Positions 35,401-46,600 of a stretch of 64,000 nt of DNA are shown piece by piece. The translations under genes and the position numbers were made by a program. Position 1 is the stretch's first letter. Each line of letters starts with the position of its first letter. The DNA comes from Setophaga petechia (Eukaryota > Chordata > Aves > Passeriformes > Parulidae). The stretch lies in NCBI GenBank assembly GCA_024362935.1, contig JANCRA010000003.1:42779291-42843290 (forward strand). The letters run 5' to 3'. The notes below the pieces were generated by a model that had not been told where the DNA came from, made no database searches, and worked only from the letters and a program-made list of their open reading frames with translations.

Positions 35401-37339
35401 AGAGAGAATGTGTTTCTTAGCTCAGTTTTTTGTGTTCTTGCTTGATGCTCCTAAACAGACATGAAAAGATAAAGCACTTTTTTTGTGTTTACTTTTTAGC
35501 AACAAAACAAAAAAATCCCCTCTCCCCACATCAACAATGTAATTATTTGTGGTCTTTAGGTTACAAACAGCAAATGTAAACTGCCCTGCTTACATGTAAA
35601 CAGCAAAGTTTTGACCTATACGTCTCCCTCAGCACAAAACTTTTTAATTACTTAAGCTTGGGTTTGTTTGTATACTAACCCTGGCATTTTTAGGGGGTTG
35701 TTCCTCTTAGTGTAAACAGAACTAATTGCTATGCAAGGTAATATTCATCTGATAACTGTAATATGCAGCTTAAATAAAGGGAAGGAAGAAGGAATTGTAA
35801 TGAAAAACTCTATCTAAGGCCTGTTTTAAGCTCATCTTAGACCCTGTTGCTCAGAACCTGTTCTGTGGTGCTCTCAGACTTTGTCCAACTTAAGCTTTTT
35901 AAGCTTTTTGGAGTTGAATTACAGCAAAGAGTTGGAGCTGGGTCAAAACCTGATCTGACTGGGGTTTTTGCCTGTTTGTGTTTTGGGGCCTGGGGTGTTT
36001 ATGGTTGTTTGTTGGTGTGTTTAGTTGTGGTGTTGTTTTTTCCCCCTTAAATAGAAGCAAAACTGATTTACTGTTGAGAAGTCTTTTATTTTCTTTTTTT
36101 TTTAACCTAAATAGAAAACTGACAACCTTGTGCCATTTCTGTACCAGGTTTGCAGATCAATTTGGTGCCCGAGCAGCTTTAATTCTCTCCTGTGCATCTG
36201 CAAGCTTCTTCTTCCTGCTCATGTCCCTCTCCACCAACATCCCCCTCCTCTTCCTCTCCAGGCTGCCAGGAGTGTTCATGCATGGGATACCAGGTCAGTC
36301 AGGGATGTGTAGCTTTCCAAATTGCTTTTCCTGCCTGATTTCCCCTTCTGGCTTGTTTTAGGGGAAGTCAGCAGGTCTAGCAGCGTGAAGGAAGGCAGGA
36401 GGAACATGGGATGGTGGTCCTCAGGGTTGAAATGGTGGGAACATGAAGCAGCAGGTGGAAAGCAGTGCTTATTAGTCTGAGTTCCAGGCCCATCTTCCTG
36501 TAGAATCTTGAGGGAATTGTTTGGCCTTGATCATCCAGGCCATCATGGGTGCAAGTCACTTGCTGGCAGCAGCGTTACCCCAGACTTTCCAGCTGCCTTC
36601 TTGCAACCAGGATATTTTACACAAAAGCTTTTCCCTTTCTCCTGGTAAAATGAGCATACTGGTAAAAATCAAACATTATTACAAAAATACTTTCCATTAC
36701 CCACCGAGCTGTTCTGCTTTGGCTGATGTTTCCTATGTTTTTCATGTGAAAGACATAAACTTCAGATACTAGAAGTCCATGCAACTCATGCAAGAGGAAT
36801 CAAGTTGATAATGCTTCCTGTCACTTGTGAAGGGGTTTGAGTGGTTTGAATGGTTCTGTTTCTCATGACTGGTGGGCTGTTGTGTTCAAAACTGATGGAC
36901 TATGGGGCTCTCAGAGGAGATTGACAGTGCTTATTTGGAAGCCCTCTTCCATGCAAAGTATGAAAATTGAAACATGAGGAAATTGCCTCTAGCCAGAAAC
37001 CATCCCAGAAAAGTTTTAATTGGGGAAAAAAAAACCAAACCCCAAGCAAAAACAAACAAAAACCCCACAAAACAAACAAAAAAATCCCCAAAACAAAACC
37101 CCAAAAACAAAACCCCAAAAAGCTCTTAATGGCTTAGCAATAAAACCATGGGAACTGCTGGGGCATCTGCTCAAACCCTGTGGTTTGATATTTTTCCCCC
37201 CTGCAGGTGCTCAGAAGGTTATTACAGATGTGACCACTCCTTCCCAGCGTGCTGGTGCTCTGGGGAAGCTGGGCTTTTGCTTTGGAGTGGGCATCATTAC
37301 TGGCTCTACCGTGGGAGGCGTTCTCTCCACCAAATTTGG
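32496..37339 (+). CDS. SLC22A18: SLC22A18, N-terminal part: four exons (partial)
   Basis: Major-facilitator membrane transporter (ORCTL2/TSSC5), proposed organic-cation/H+ antiporter. Coding exons: 32496-32651 (phase 0), 33992-34089, 36148-36293 and 37207-37339; all have AG/GT borders and frames join cleanly. The joined 177 residues align in order with the human protein: AYVIAALDLTFLFMQ (TM1), YLAKSLGLDSVGFGYLQ leading into TM2, the MFS motif-A loop GRFADQFGARAAL (84-96), TM3, FLSRLPGVFMHGIPGAQKVITD (TM4) and LGKLGFCFGVGIITGS (TM5), ending in STKFG. Start chosen at ATG 32496, the first ATG after the predicted acceptor; Met16 is a possible later start. Human SLC22A18 is 424 aa, so about 60% is missing; exon 5 onward was not found downstream. 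Identification rests on recognised family sequence; expression and transport activity are not shown. Confidence 0.93.
33055..33395 (-). mobile_element. CR1 LINE 3' fragment in SLC22A18 intron
   Basis: Begins with TATAGAATCAGTGAGG and continues with AAAATACCCTTAAGATC, CCAACACTGCCAAGTCC, CCATGTCCCTGAGTGCC, TTCCTCTTGTCCTACTGC and GAGATGAGGTCTCCC, the reverse complement of a CR1 3' region. It lies in the intron after the first SLC22A18 coding exon, antisense to the gene. Confidence 0.9.
33944..33991 (+). promoter_or_regulatory. SLC22A18: Homopolymeric T polypyrimidine tract at SLC22A18 exon acceptor
   Basis: About 40 T residues, interrupted only by a GTG and a CA, run directly into the acceptor AG at 33990-33991 of the YLAKSLGLD exon. 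It is an unusually long homopolymer serving as the polypyrimidine tract, so its length probably varies between individuals. Confidence 0.8.
34428..34472. repeat. (CAAA)n / A-rich simple repeat
   Basis: AAAAAAACCCCAAAAAAC followed by AAACAAACAAACAAAAAAG, in the intron after the second SLC22A18 coding exon. Confidence 0.8.
37024..37122. repeat. (CCCCAAAAACAAA)-type simple repeat
   Basis: About 100 bases of almost pure A and C blocks, roughly 85 bases upstream of the AQKVITD exon of SLC22A18. On the sense transcript it is A-rich, so it is not the polypyrimidine tract of that exon. Confidence 0.85.
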
Positions 37340-40300
37340 GTGAGTGATCCACTTGTTTGGTACTGATTTTGTTGCAATCGCTGAAGGAGCTGCTAAGGGA
37401 TATTCTGCTGCCCTAGAGCTTTTGATGCTGTCTTACTCCTGGTGGCAGTAGAGGACCATACCAGAACTCAACATTTTGCTTTCTGTGCTGCTACAAAGAA
37501 TACTGCCACTGTTTTCAAGGAGATCTTGTTGAAAATCTCACCTTCTGCCTACTTAAGTACATTTTAAAACAAAATAGATTGAGAAGTGGATTTTGTCTTT
37601 CTGCTGATTGTCTTGATTTGGAGCTGAGTGTGGTGAAAGAGCTTTTAAGAAACTATATTGTACAACTGAGAAATGGAAATCAGGAGCAACATGAAACTTG
37701 TGGAGAAAATGGTGTCTTTGAGAGATGCTCAATATAGGGCAAGACTATGGGAAAGGGGAAGGCAAGATTGGGACAGTGGGGGAAGAGAGTGAGGAGGTCT
37801 AACCCTGTCACAGCAAGATGAAGCAGACACCTGACAATTCCATGTTGGCTCTCCACAGCCTGGCACATCGTAGCAGGCTGCCACCTTCTCTTACATTCTG
37901 CAGAAGGAAATAAATGCTCAAAAGGATTGGTGTGTCACAGAATTTTGCAGGCAGTGAAGTGCATATGGCTGTAATCTCCTTGGAGGATTCCCCAGCATTG
38001 CTCTGGTGGAGAGAAAAACGGCCCTGGTGGACATTCAGGTTTTTGTTTTGCTCTGCTTCTCTTTACTATGGATGCTTGCCTCTGCAGACTCAAAATAACT
38101 CTACAGCATAGGATAGAGGGTAAAAATCACTCCCATCCTTGTCCCAGTGCTATAAGCTCTGTGGACTGTGTATGGTCCTGCATCTCCTGGGTGTTTTGCA
38201 CGGGGCACAGTGGATTATGATGTGGAGTGTCGTGTGTTGCTCTCTGAATCCCATTGTGCATTCAGGCGCTGCAGTGATGCAATTTCGTGTGTGAAATCCT
38301 TTTATAGGTTGAGGAGAATGCTGTAACCTTAGGCATCAGCCCTAAAACCTGTTGGCTGCTGTACCTTGGCAGTGTTGGAGGATCAGGAGGATTCATTTTG
38401 TAGTTATTACGTGGTTACATAAAATCAAAATTAGGGACATATATAATATTAAGTGATCAGCATTTAAAGGTATTTATAGATGTTGCTGGCTGAGTGCAGG
38501 TTTTAATAAGTATTGTTTTTAACCAAATACAGTGATTGTAGACCTTTACGTGTTAACTGAAAGTAAAGGTTACCTCAGTTCTCAGCTTTGGTTATATGCC
38601 CATATTTAAACATCAACATAGAAGCATCATTGCTATCTAGCAAAAATTCATAGGGTTTCACTTTCCAGTGTTTGCATCAGTCACAGGTTTACAGAAAAGA
38701 GGCAGGGGAGGGAATCTCCTATGTCATTTAATTAGTTAGGAACGTTGACTGGAAGGCAGCCTAGCTTTTGCATGTCAGGTGCTGTCAGACAACAGGAGGC
38801 TTCCACACTCGCTCACTTTGAAAGCTTCTGGACCTTAAACTTTGTGTCTGCAGCACAACGCTGAGAAAAATGAACCTTGTCCGTAATTATGGGAGAGTGA
38901 GACAGCTGCCCGTGGAAAAGGAGCTAGCAGCTCTTGGCTTTCCCCAGCAGGGCTGGTTGGTTTCCCTTGCGTCCTGCGGAGGGCAGCTTCAGCTTGCTGC
39001 TCCTGCCCGGCGCTTGGGGCTGCTCTGCAGTCCCATGGCAGGGCTGGGGAAAGCAGCACCTGCTCTTCTCCATGAGCATCTCTGCATCCTCCTGGAAGGA
39101 CGACAGGAATTTCTATTCACATGGGATGAGCTGCACCGTGCTGGCAGCACCCCGATGTGCACAGAGGTTGATAGGATGTGATGAACAGCAGCTTCAGGCT
39201 TAGGAAGCTGCTCTGGGGGTCTGGTACCAAGGTTTGCTGCAGCCAAACCCCACTGTGCTTTGCTCCTCTGCCAGATTTCAGTGCAGAGATTAGAGGAACA
39301 ATCCGCCGGGCTTTAAGTGTTTTGGTACCGGAGGAGAGCAGGAATTCAGCTGAGAGCAGCTCTGTGCCACGGACGGCCCCGAGCATCGCCATCCCCTCCG
39401 GCTGTGCCTGCCGCAGAAAGGAGCGGGTGCTGCCCTAGGGACATGCCCCAGGCTCCCTGGCCTTGCTGCTGTGCCCCACAGCCTGGCTGCTCATTCTCCC
39501 TCCCTCTTTCCCGCATTTCTACAGGAAGGCTCCAGCTGTATTTGGAGCTGCGTCATCATTTCCTTTTCTTTTTTTTTTCCCCCAGAAGAATGACCCAATC
39601 ACCTTCCATTGAAAAAGCATTTCTGCTGTGTCATGGAAGAGCAAAGCTGGAGATTTCTGTCCACTCTGTGTTCTTTGCTTTCCCTCATCACAAAGCTGGC
39701 CAGCATTACCCATGTGTTGTTGACAGCATTATTCATGTGTTAGCAGTGCTTTGTATACAAGAGAGGGAGTGGAAATCACTCTCAGTTCCTCAACTGATGT
39801 AATTTTGGTATTATTCATCTGTATTGTATTTACCATTGATGTATTTGACCTAAAGAACTGGTCTGTTATTGTTTTCATTGTTGGAATAATATTTGTCAAC
39901 CCTTATTTATTAAGGGAGCCCCGAGGAAGTTGAATGTCTTGTTCTGATTTGCATAGGATTTTTTGGATGTTAGATCCTGACCTTTCCTGGTAAACTGTAA
40001 CTGCCAGCTCCAGCCCTTCCTCTTCTTCTCTTTGAAGTGCTACATTTCCCCCCCTGTTTTCCAAAACTTTGCTGCTCAGGCAAATTTCACCACCTGAGGA
40101 TGAAGTATAAGCCAATTTGTTAACACAAGCAGTTGTAACCATTTAACCATTTGGAAAGTGTTTTTCTGTTTGCATGGGGGTTTTTTGGGGTTTTTTTTTG
40201 GTTTTTTTTTTTTTCTTTTGTTATTGTTTTTTAATTGGCATTTTCTGGTAATTGATAGGTTGAGTCAGGACTGGATATAAAATTCCTTCAGCTTGAAAAT

Positions 40301-43300
40301 AACTCCTGTAGTTCAGCTGAGGGCAGCACAGGTTCTTGGGGAGTGCAAACTCCCTAGCAGTTCATCCACAAAAGGGGACTAAGAAAAGGAGCTCTGTTTG
40401 CACACTGCAGAGGTTCTCCCTCCCTGTACACCTTCTGCAAAGCTGTTGTGGGGCACTGCAGGTGAGTGCACCCCTAAAGGGAGGTGATTTGGTGCTTGCA
40501 ACAGATTTCTGTGGCAGCCCTGTGGGTGAAAGGTGGAAGTAGGCAGCTGGATTACTTTTCAAAAGTGGAAAGATGAGTCTAGGTAGTTAATTACAGAGAT
40601 TTCATTCTTTCTTCTGGGACTATGATTAATTACATTTGGCTGCTTTTTTCTTTCCTTCTAACAAGGCTGTAGAGAATCTCTGCTGCATCACCCAAGAATT
40701 GTTTGCTTTCTATGGACACGGAGAAGTTTCTTCATTTTAGTGACTCAGCTGTAGGCTTAAATCTCCTGGAGCAATTATTCTTTTGATTACAGCAGGCTTT
40801 GGGGATAGTTTGTTGGGATTTTTTTTCCCCCTGGCTCTGCTATTATCCTTCTTCCTCATGGAGAAAAGAAGAAACTTGTTTGCCTGAAGTAGGGTATTGC
40901 TTTTTTTTTTTTTTTTTTTTTTTCAAAAACTATTTGAACAAAGTCCTCTGGCAGGGAATTTCTCATGGCTTCGTGGCCGAGTGGAAAAACTGTGGGTGTA
41001 GAAAAGACTGAAGGTTGGGAGCTGGGAAGGCGGGTGGGAGCACGGCAAAGGGTGAAAGGGTTGTGCTCCATTTCGGGACAAAGCAGGGCATTCTGTTTCT
41101 GGGAGCTGCTCCTGCTCCCTTCCAGCAAAAACTCTGATGTTTCTCTGCCTGGGATGATGCTGCTCAGCCAAGCAGCAAGGACTGGTGACGCTTGTACAGG
41201 CATTGCTTTGTCCTTTGTGTCAAGGCACTTGGGAGAAAGGGAGGTGGAGTCTGCTTGCCAGCAGGCAAGTCATCCATAATCTGAAACGTGGTCTGTCACT
41301 GCTGGTTGAGCTCTGTGGTGCCCTGGCAGGAATGGGGACAGAAGAGGAAATGGGCTGCTTGTCAAGGAGCTGATGGCTTGGGAAAGATGCAGGTGCCCTC
41401 AGCTGTGGCCTTCTCTGAAAAAACAAAACAGAATCTAAGGGTTTTTTTGTTATCCCTTACTCTGCATGGCAGCTGTCTTACTTTGAAAGACAAGGCCCCG
41501 AAGTTTATCTGTAAATTCTGTGATGGAGGATCATGGATATTATCCTTCAACAACTTGTTAGTTCAGAAGTCAGATGCAGGGTACTTCTGTCCTCTATTCC
41601 CAGCGCCAGAATTTTCTAGTTCTGATAACTTGTTTAACCTATTCTTGAACCTAAGAAATGCCTCAGTGCACTTTGGGTGGAGTTCATCTAATCTTAGACA
41701 TCTGCAGGGGAGACAGCTACACCTAAACTTGCTGTTCAGACTCTGTGGTTGACAGAGAGGCACAGGTGGTTCTGCAGCATCCTTTACCTCCTCATGATGC
41801 AGTCCTGAAGGAGCTCAGGGAACCATCTGCTTCCTAAGCTTTTTCTTGCTTGACCCCCAAGCCCCAGGACACATTTCTGGCCATCAGCACACTGTACCTG
41901 TGGCCAAGGTCCTGGAGTTTGATGCTGGCTTGTGAACTTACCAAAAGCCACAGGATGCAGGTTCTAAGTAGTTTTCTGTCTATGCTGCATTCATACAGCC
42001 GTTAGGTCTGCACTGAGCTCTTCCCCAGCTCTTCCTTCCTGCCTCCCACATCTAGACCACCAATTTTTAAGTTTGGGTGCCCTGGCTTTCTGCTAGGTAC
42101 CCACTGGAAGATGAAGCTGTCACTGCAAAGGTGCCCTTGTTCCCAGTTAGTTCATCTTCAGCAAACCTGGCTCTTTGGTGCTCTCCCTGGCCTGAGCTCT
42201 GGTGGAGGGAGGTGTGATGATGGAACCAAGAGCTCCTCCTTGGTCCTTCACCCGTAGGTGGGGCCCTTTCCCAAGGGAGGAAAAGTGGGGTTCAGGGCAG
42301 GAGCTGGCAGCTGGTGGGAGGGAGAGCCCGTGCCTTGTGGCTGCCCTCAAGGAGGGCACGGCTTGGGTTGAGCTAATGGGGGGCTGTTGGCAGCCCCTTC
42401 CTCAGCCTTATCAGGTGTGCTCTCCATTTTCCTTCAAAACCCTCATTCCCACGTAGCCTTCTGCAGGGATTATGCTGGGAGGGCTGTGAGTGAGGCTGTG
42501 GCAGCTCACAGGGGATGGCTGCCTGCCCCTTTTCCCCATAGCACCCCTCCTACCTCCTGGGCATCTCTACCTTTAGAGGTTTGCTGCTTCATTTTCCCAA
42601 AGTAACCATGCTGAAAATGCATTTTAGGAAAAAAAAAATACCCAGAGCTTTCTCCTGTGACTGGTTTGTGCTGCTTACAGAGAGCTGAGGTTTGGAGGCT
42701 GCTGGAGATTGACTTGCACCAGAGCCATGGGAACAGGGACTCCTGGCAGGATTTGCCTGGTTTCCCTCCATGGGCTGCAGCAGTTATCCAAACAAACAGG
42801 CAGATAGAAAATAAAAGGCAGAGGGAGAAGGATATCTCCAGGGGAGCTAAGGAAATTTGCCTGCTGCCTTTTCCAGCTTTCATCATGCCTGTGCACTGGG
42901 GGAGGCTGCCCTGCCTCGCACCCCATGCCTGGAGTCAGAAAGTGAGGGGGCGGCGGGCGAGCGAAACCCCGCTCTGTGTGCGTGGTCGCCAGATCGCAAT
43001 CAAAAGCGTGTGTGTGTTTGTGGAGTCAGCTCTGCTGAACAATTATGGATGTTTGAACACTGCTCCCCTCCCCTGATGCTTTGAAAGCCCTGGGTGCCTG
43101 TGCAGTTCAGAGTCCTGCCTGGTCTGTTGTTAACTGAGTCCCTTGTAGGCTGTGAGGTGGTGGCTGATTTTTCTTGTTAAGCCTGGCTTAACAGCCCCAA
43201 TAAATAAATAAAAAGTGGAGGCAACAAACCCACAATGGAACCAAAATGGAAATTTTATGAAAAGGCACAAGGTATTTTAGGTCTGGCCTTGCTAGCAGAA

Positions 43301-44925
43301 GTCAAGTTGGAGGGCTAAACATGACCCTCTCAACCCAGGTTGCACAATGAGGCAGTGTCTGCTCATGACTCACTAGAGGTTCATCTGCTCTTCCCACTCC
43401 TGGACTATTTCATGACTGGGCAGCAAATCCAGCAGTATCACTGGGAATTGAAATCCAAGAAAATACTGTTTTCTTTGTTAACAGAAAATAGAAAGTACAG
43501 AATTGCTTGTGGTTAAGTCCCTGAATTGGGATTTGGGACTTGGCTCTGCTGTGATTTTCCTGTGATGAGACTAAGTTATTCCATCCCTCTTCATTGCTGT
43601 TTCTCATGCATAATACAGGGCAATGAGATAGTGTTTCCTTCCCTCATCCAATACATTTACAATATTGCTATTTAGATCATACAGCCTTTGGGATGCAGAC
43701 TTTCTCTATCACGAGGTATGCTCATGCAAATATATCTACTACCTTGAGGGAATACATCCTGCTTTTCTCTCTTTTTCATCCCCTGGTGCCCTGGCCAGGC
43801 AGAGTCCTTGTAAACCCAATTACCATCCCATTCTGGGGGACTTGTTTCTTTTTTCCTTTTTACTTTTTCCCCCCTTTCTTTCTTAGTTGTTTGTAAAGAG
43901 TCAATGCCAGGTTAGGGTTTTTTTTTGTCATGGAAGAGTCCCAGAGGCTGAGCCCTGCAAGACCTAGCAGAGGGACCTCCAGGGCAGCCTGAGGTGGCCC
44001 TACCTTCCTCCCTCTGTGTTTGTGCATATTCAAGCGGCCAGCCCTCTCCTTTACTTCTCCTAATCCTTTTGATTTGAAGGGTCATGCTTATGTTTCATTC
44101 TGATCTGCTTCAGTGAACAAGCCCGGCTTTGTGGCGAGGCCAGGGCAGGAAGGATGTGGTGCTTGTGTGGGAAGGACTATCAGACAAGGGAGGGAGGGAA
44201 GGTCAGGATGAACGGAAATGTGCGGATGTGGCATGTGAAGGGTGGGCTGGGAGGAGTTAAGACTCCTGGAGTTAGGGAGATGAGGAGTGAAGCTCTGCAG
44301 GAGACAGACTTAGATTTTAGATGTATTGTGTCACCTGGGGCAGTAGGGTTAGGGCACCAAGGGGCTTGGGCTGCAGGGTACGAGTGTTTCAAAAATAGAC
44401 CTTCATTTACCACGGGGGAAGAAGGGACAGCACACCTACTGCTGCTTTCCTGGTATTCTCCTGCCTGAAATGTGACTGCTGTAAAAGATGGGTGGAAAAG
44501 CAGCCCTTTTGTAAGACTTTGGTCTTAGCTTTTAAGCCATCCCCAGTGCTTTTCTTGCTGCTGGGTGGCTGGAGAGGGACAACATCCCATTGTCACAAGG
44601 TGCCTGTTCACTTGTGGGACAGGCTGAAGGGCAGACTGCTTGAATGGGATGTTTAGAATGAAATGGAACAGGAGTGACCTTCTCATGAACTACAGCAGCT
44701 TCCACAGCCCCACCCAGGGCTTTTGTTGGCTCTTGGTCTCCTTATGAAACCCTGCTCACAGCCACACCAGCAGAGCCAAAGGTGTGTCAAGCATTTGGAC
44801 AGTGGACGTGGCCAGAGGGCAAAGGAGTTTCTGAATGGCCATCTCCAGGCTACCGCTGGCACTCACTCATTTTTGCTTGTCTCTTTCACGTGACAAACCA
44901 TGGGATAGTGCAGCCAAGCGAGAAG
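37340..44925. other. SLC22A18: Presumed SLC22A18 intron, no further exon recognised
   Basis: Follows the donor GGgtgagt at 37340. Acceptor-like sites occur (for example before 39587) but the frames after them do not resemble the transporter. A short CpG-rich patch at about 42940-43000 stands out. No other feature is supported. Confidence 0.45.
40180..40225. repeat. T/G-rich simple repeat
   Basis: GGGGGTTTTTTGGGGTTTTT followed by poly-T; complement of the A/C-type repeats seen elsewhere in the window. A separate poly-T run of about 24 T is at 40899-40923. Confidence 0.8.
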
Positions 44926-44929
44926 GTAT

Positions 44930-46600
44930 TTCCAGCATCAGAAACTTCTTGGTGCTCCTCAGAGTCCTGTCAGTGAGCAGCTGGAGTGCATGGAGCCACT
45001 GCATGGAACTCTGCCTGGGGAGGGATGAGGAGAGCACCAAGGATTTACGAGTCAGGACTAAGGGAGGACAGGACAAGTGACCTATTAGTCTGGGTCTGCT
45101 GTAGGCCATCCAGCCAGGGTGACAGAGCAAATGGCATCCTCTATTCACACAGGAGTGGTCTCATGTTCAGAAGCTCTGGTCCTGGGAGGGACAACAAAAC
45201 TGGTCATAAGCAATGAAGGAGGGGAGAGAACTTCCTGCTCCAAGGCATACGGGAGCCAGTGAGGAGAGGTGTTAGGCTGGACCTTGTTCTCAGCATAGGA
45301 AAGGATGATGGGGAAGGTGAAGCTCAGGCACAGCCTTGGCTGCAGTGACCATGGAATGGTGGAGTTGAGAACCTCAGTGCAGCAAGGAGGGCGTGGAGCA
45401 ACCTGCCTGCCCTGGGCTTCAGGAGAACAGACTTTGGCCACCTCAGGGTTGTGCTTGGTAAAGTGCCATGGGATAAAGCCCTGGAGGGAAGAGGGGTCCG
45501 AGTAAGATGGTTAATATTCAAAGATCACCTCCTCTAAGCTTAGGAGAGATGTATCCCAACAAAGTTGTCAGGCAAAAATGCATGGATGAACAAGCAACTC
45601 CTGAAAAAACTCAAACAGAGGATGTTTGAGGGAAGCCTTCTGACGGTGGAAGCAAGGACAGTTAGCCTGGGAGGAATACAGAAAGATCATCTAAGTAGCC
45701 AGGGATCAGGTTAGGAAAACAAAAGCCCAGACAGAATTAAATCTGACCAATGACATCAAAAGCAATAGGAAGAGCTTCTATAGGCACATGGCTGATAACA
45801 GGATGATGGTGGAAAGTATAGGCCCTCTCCAGAAGGAAATAGGAGACCTGGTTCCATGGGATATGGAGAAGGCTGAGGTATGGACAATGTTTTTGCCTTG
45901 GTCTTCACTGGCAAGTGCCCCAGCCACACTGCCCAGGTCAGAGCCAAGAAGGCAAAAGCAGGAGCTGGAAGAAAGAACCTTCTGCTCTAGAAGGCAAAGC
46001 TCAGCATGACCCAGCAATGTGCACTTGCAGCCCAAAAGACCCACTGTGTCCTGGGCTGCATCAAGAGAAGTGTGGAGAGAGGTTGAAGGAGAGGATTCTG
46101 CCCTCTACTCCACTCCCAAGAGCACCTGGAGAGCTGCATCCAGCTCTGGAGGCCCAAGCATAAGAAGGATGTCAACCTGTTGTGGAGGGCCACAAGGGCT
46201 ATATCACCTCTTCTATGAAGACAGCTGAGAGATTTGGTGGTTTTCAGCCTTGAGGAGACTCTGGGGAGACCTTAAAGCACCTTCCAATACATAAAGAGTG
46301 TCTATAAGAAAGATGGAGGGGACTTTTCACTTGGGCATGTAGTGACAGGACAGGAGGTAATGGCTTTAAATTCAAAGAGGGCAGTCTTAGATTAGATATT
46401 AGAAATAAACTCTTTACTGTGAGAATGGTGAGACACTGGCACAGGCGTTGTGGGTGCTCCATCCCTGGAGGTGTTCAAGGCCAGGCTGGATGGAGCTCTG
46501 AGCAACCCGATCTAGTAGGATGTGCCCCTGCCCATGGCAAGGGTTTGGAAATAGGCGATCCTTAAGGCCTCTTCCAGCCCAAGTCATTCTGTGATTCTAT
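44930..46600 (+). mobile_element. CR1 LINE with internal deletion of the reverse-transcriptase core
   Basis: Plus-strand CR1. Positions about 45050-46005 match the end of the endonuclease domain and the following ORF2 segment (CCTATTAGTCTGGGTCTGC; GGCTGGACCTTGTTCTC; GACCATGGAATGGTGGAG; TGAACAAGCAACTCCTG; GAAGCAAGGACAGTTAGC; GGCCCTCTCCAGAAGGAAA). At about 46005-46020 the sequence jumps to the 3' part (GTGCACTTGCAGCCCA; CTGGGCTGCATCAAGAGAAG; TGTAGTGACAGGACAGGAGG) and ends with the degenerate GTGATTCTAT tail at 46600. The conserved reverse-transcriptase core normally between these blocks is absent, and the frames are full of stops. The 5' limit is approximate. Confidence 0.9.

Noticed and set aside
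39587..39802. Possible SLC22A18 exon after a good polypyrimidine tract and CAG
   Set aside because: The open frame contains HGRAKLEIS and other polar sequence unlike the transporter, and has no suitable donor before its stop.
39799..39933. Hydrophobic frame including VFDLK, a short match to a human SLC22A18 segment
   Set aside because: Only five residues match, no acceptor precedes it, and the surrounding residues do not align.
40965..41000. tRNA-like TGGCCGAGTGG stretch
   Set aside because: No cloverleaf arms or B box follow, so it is not a tRNA gene.
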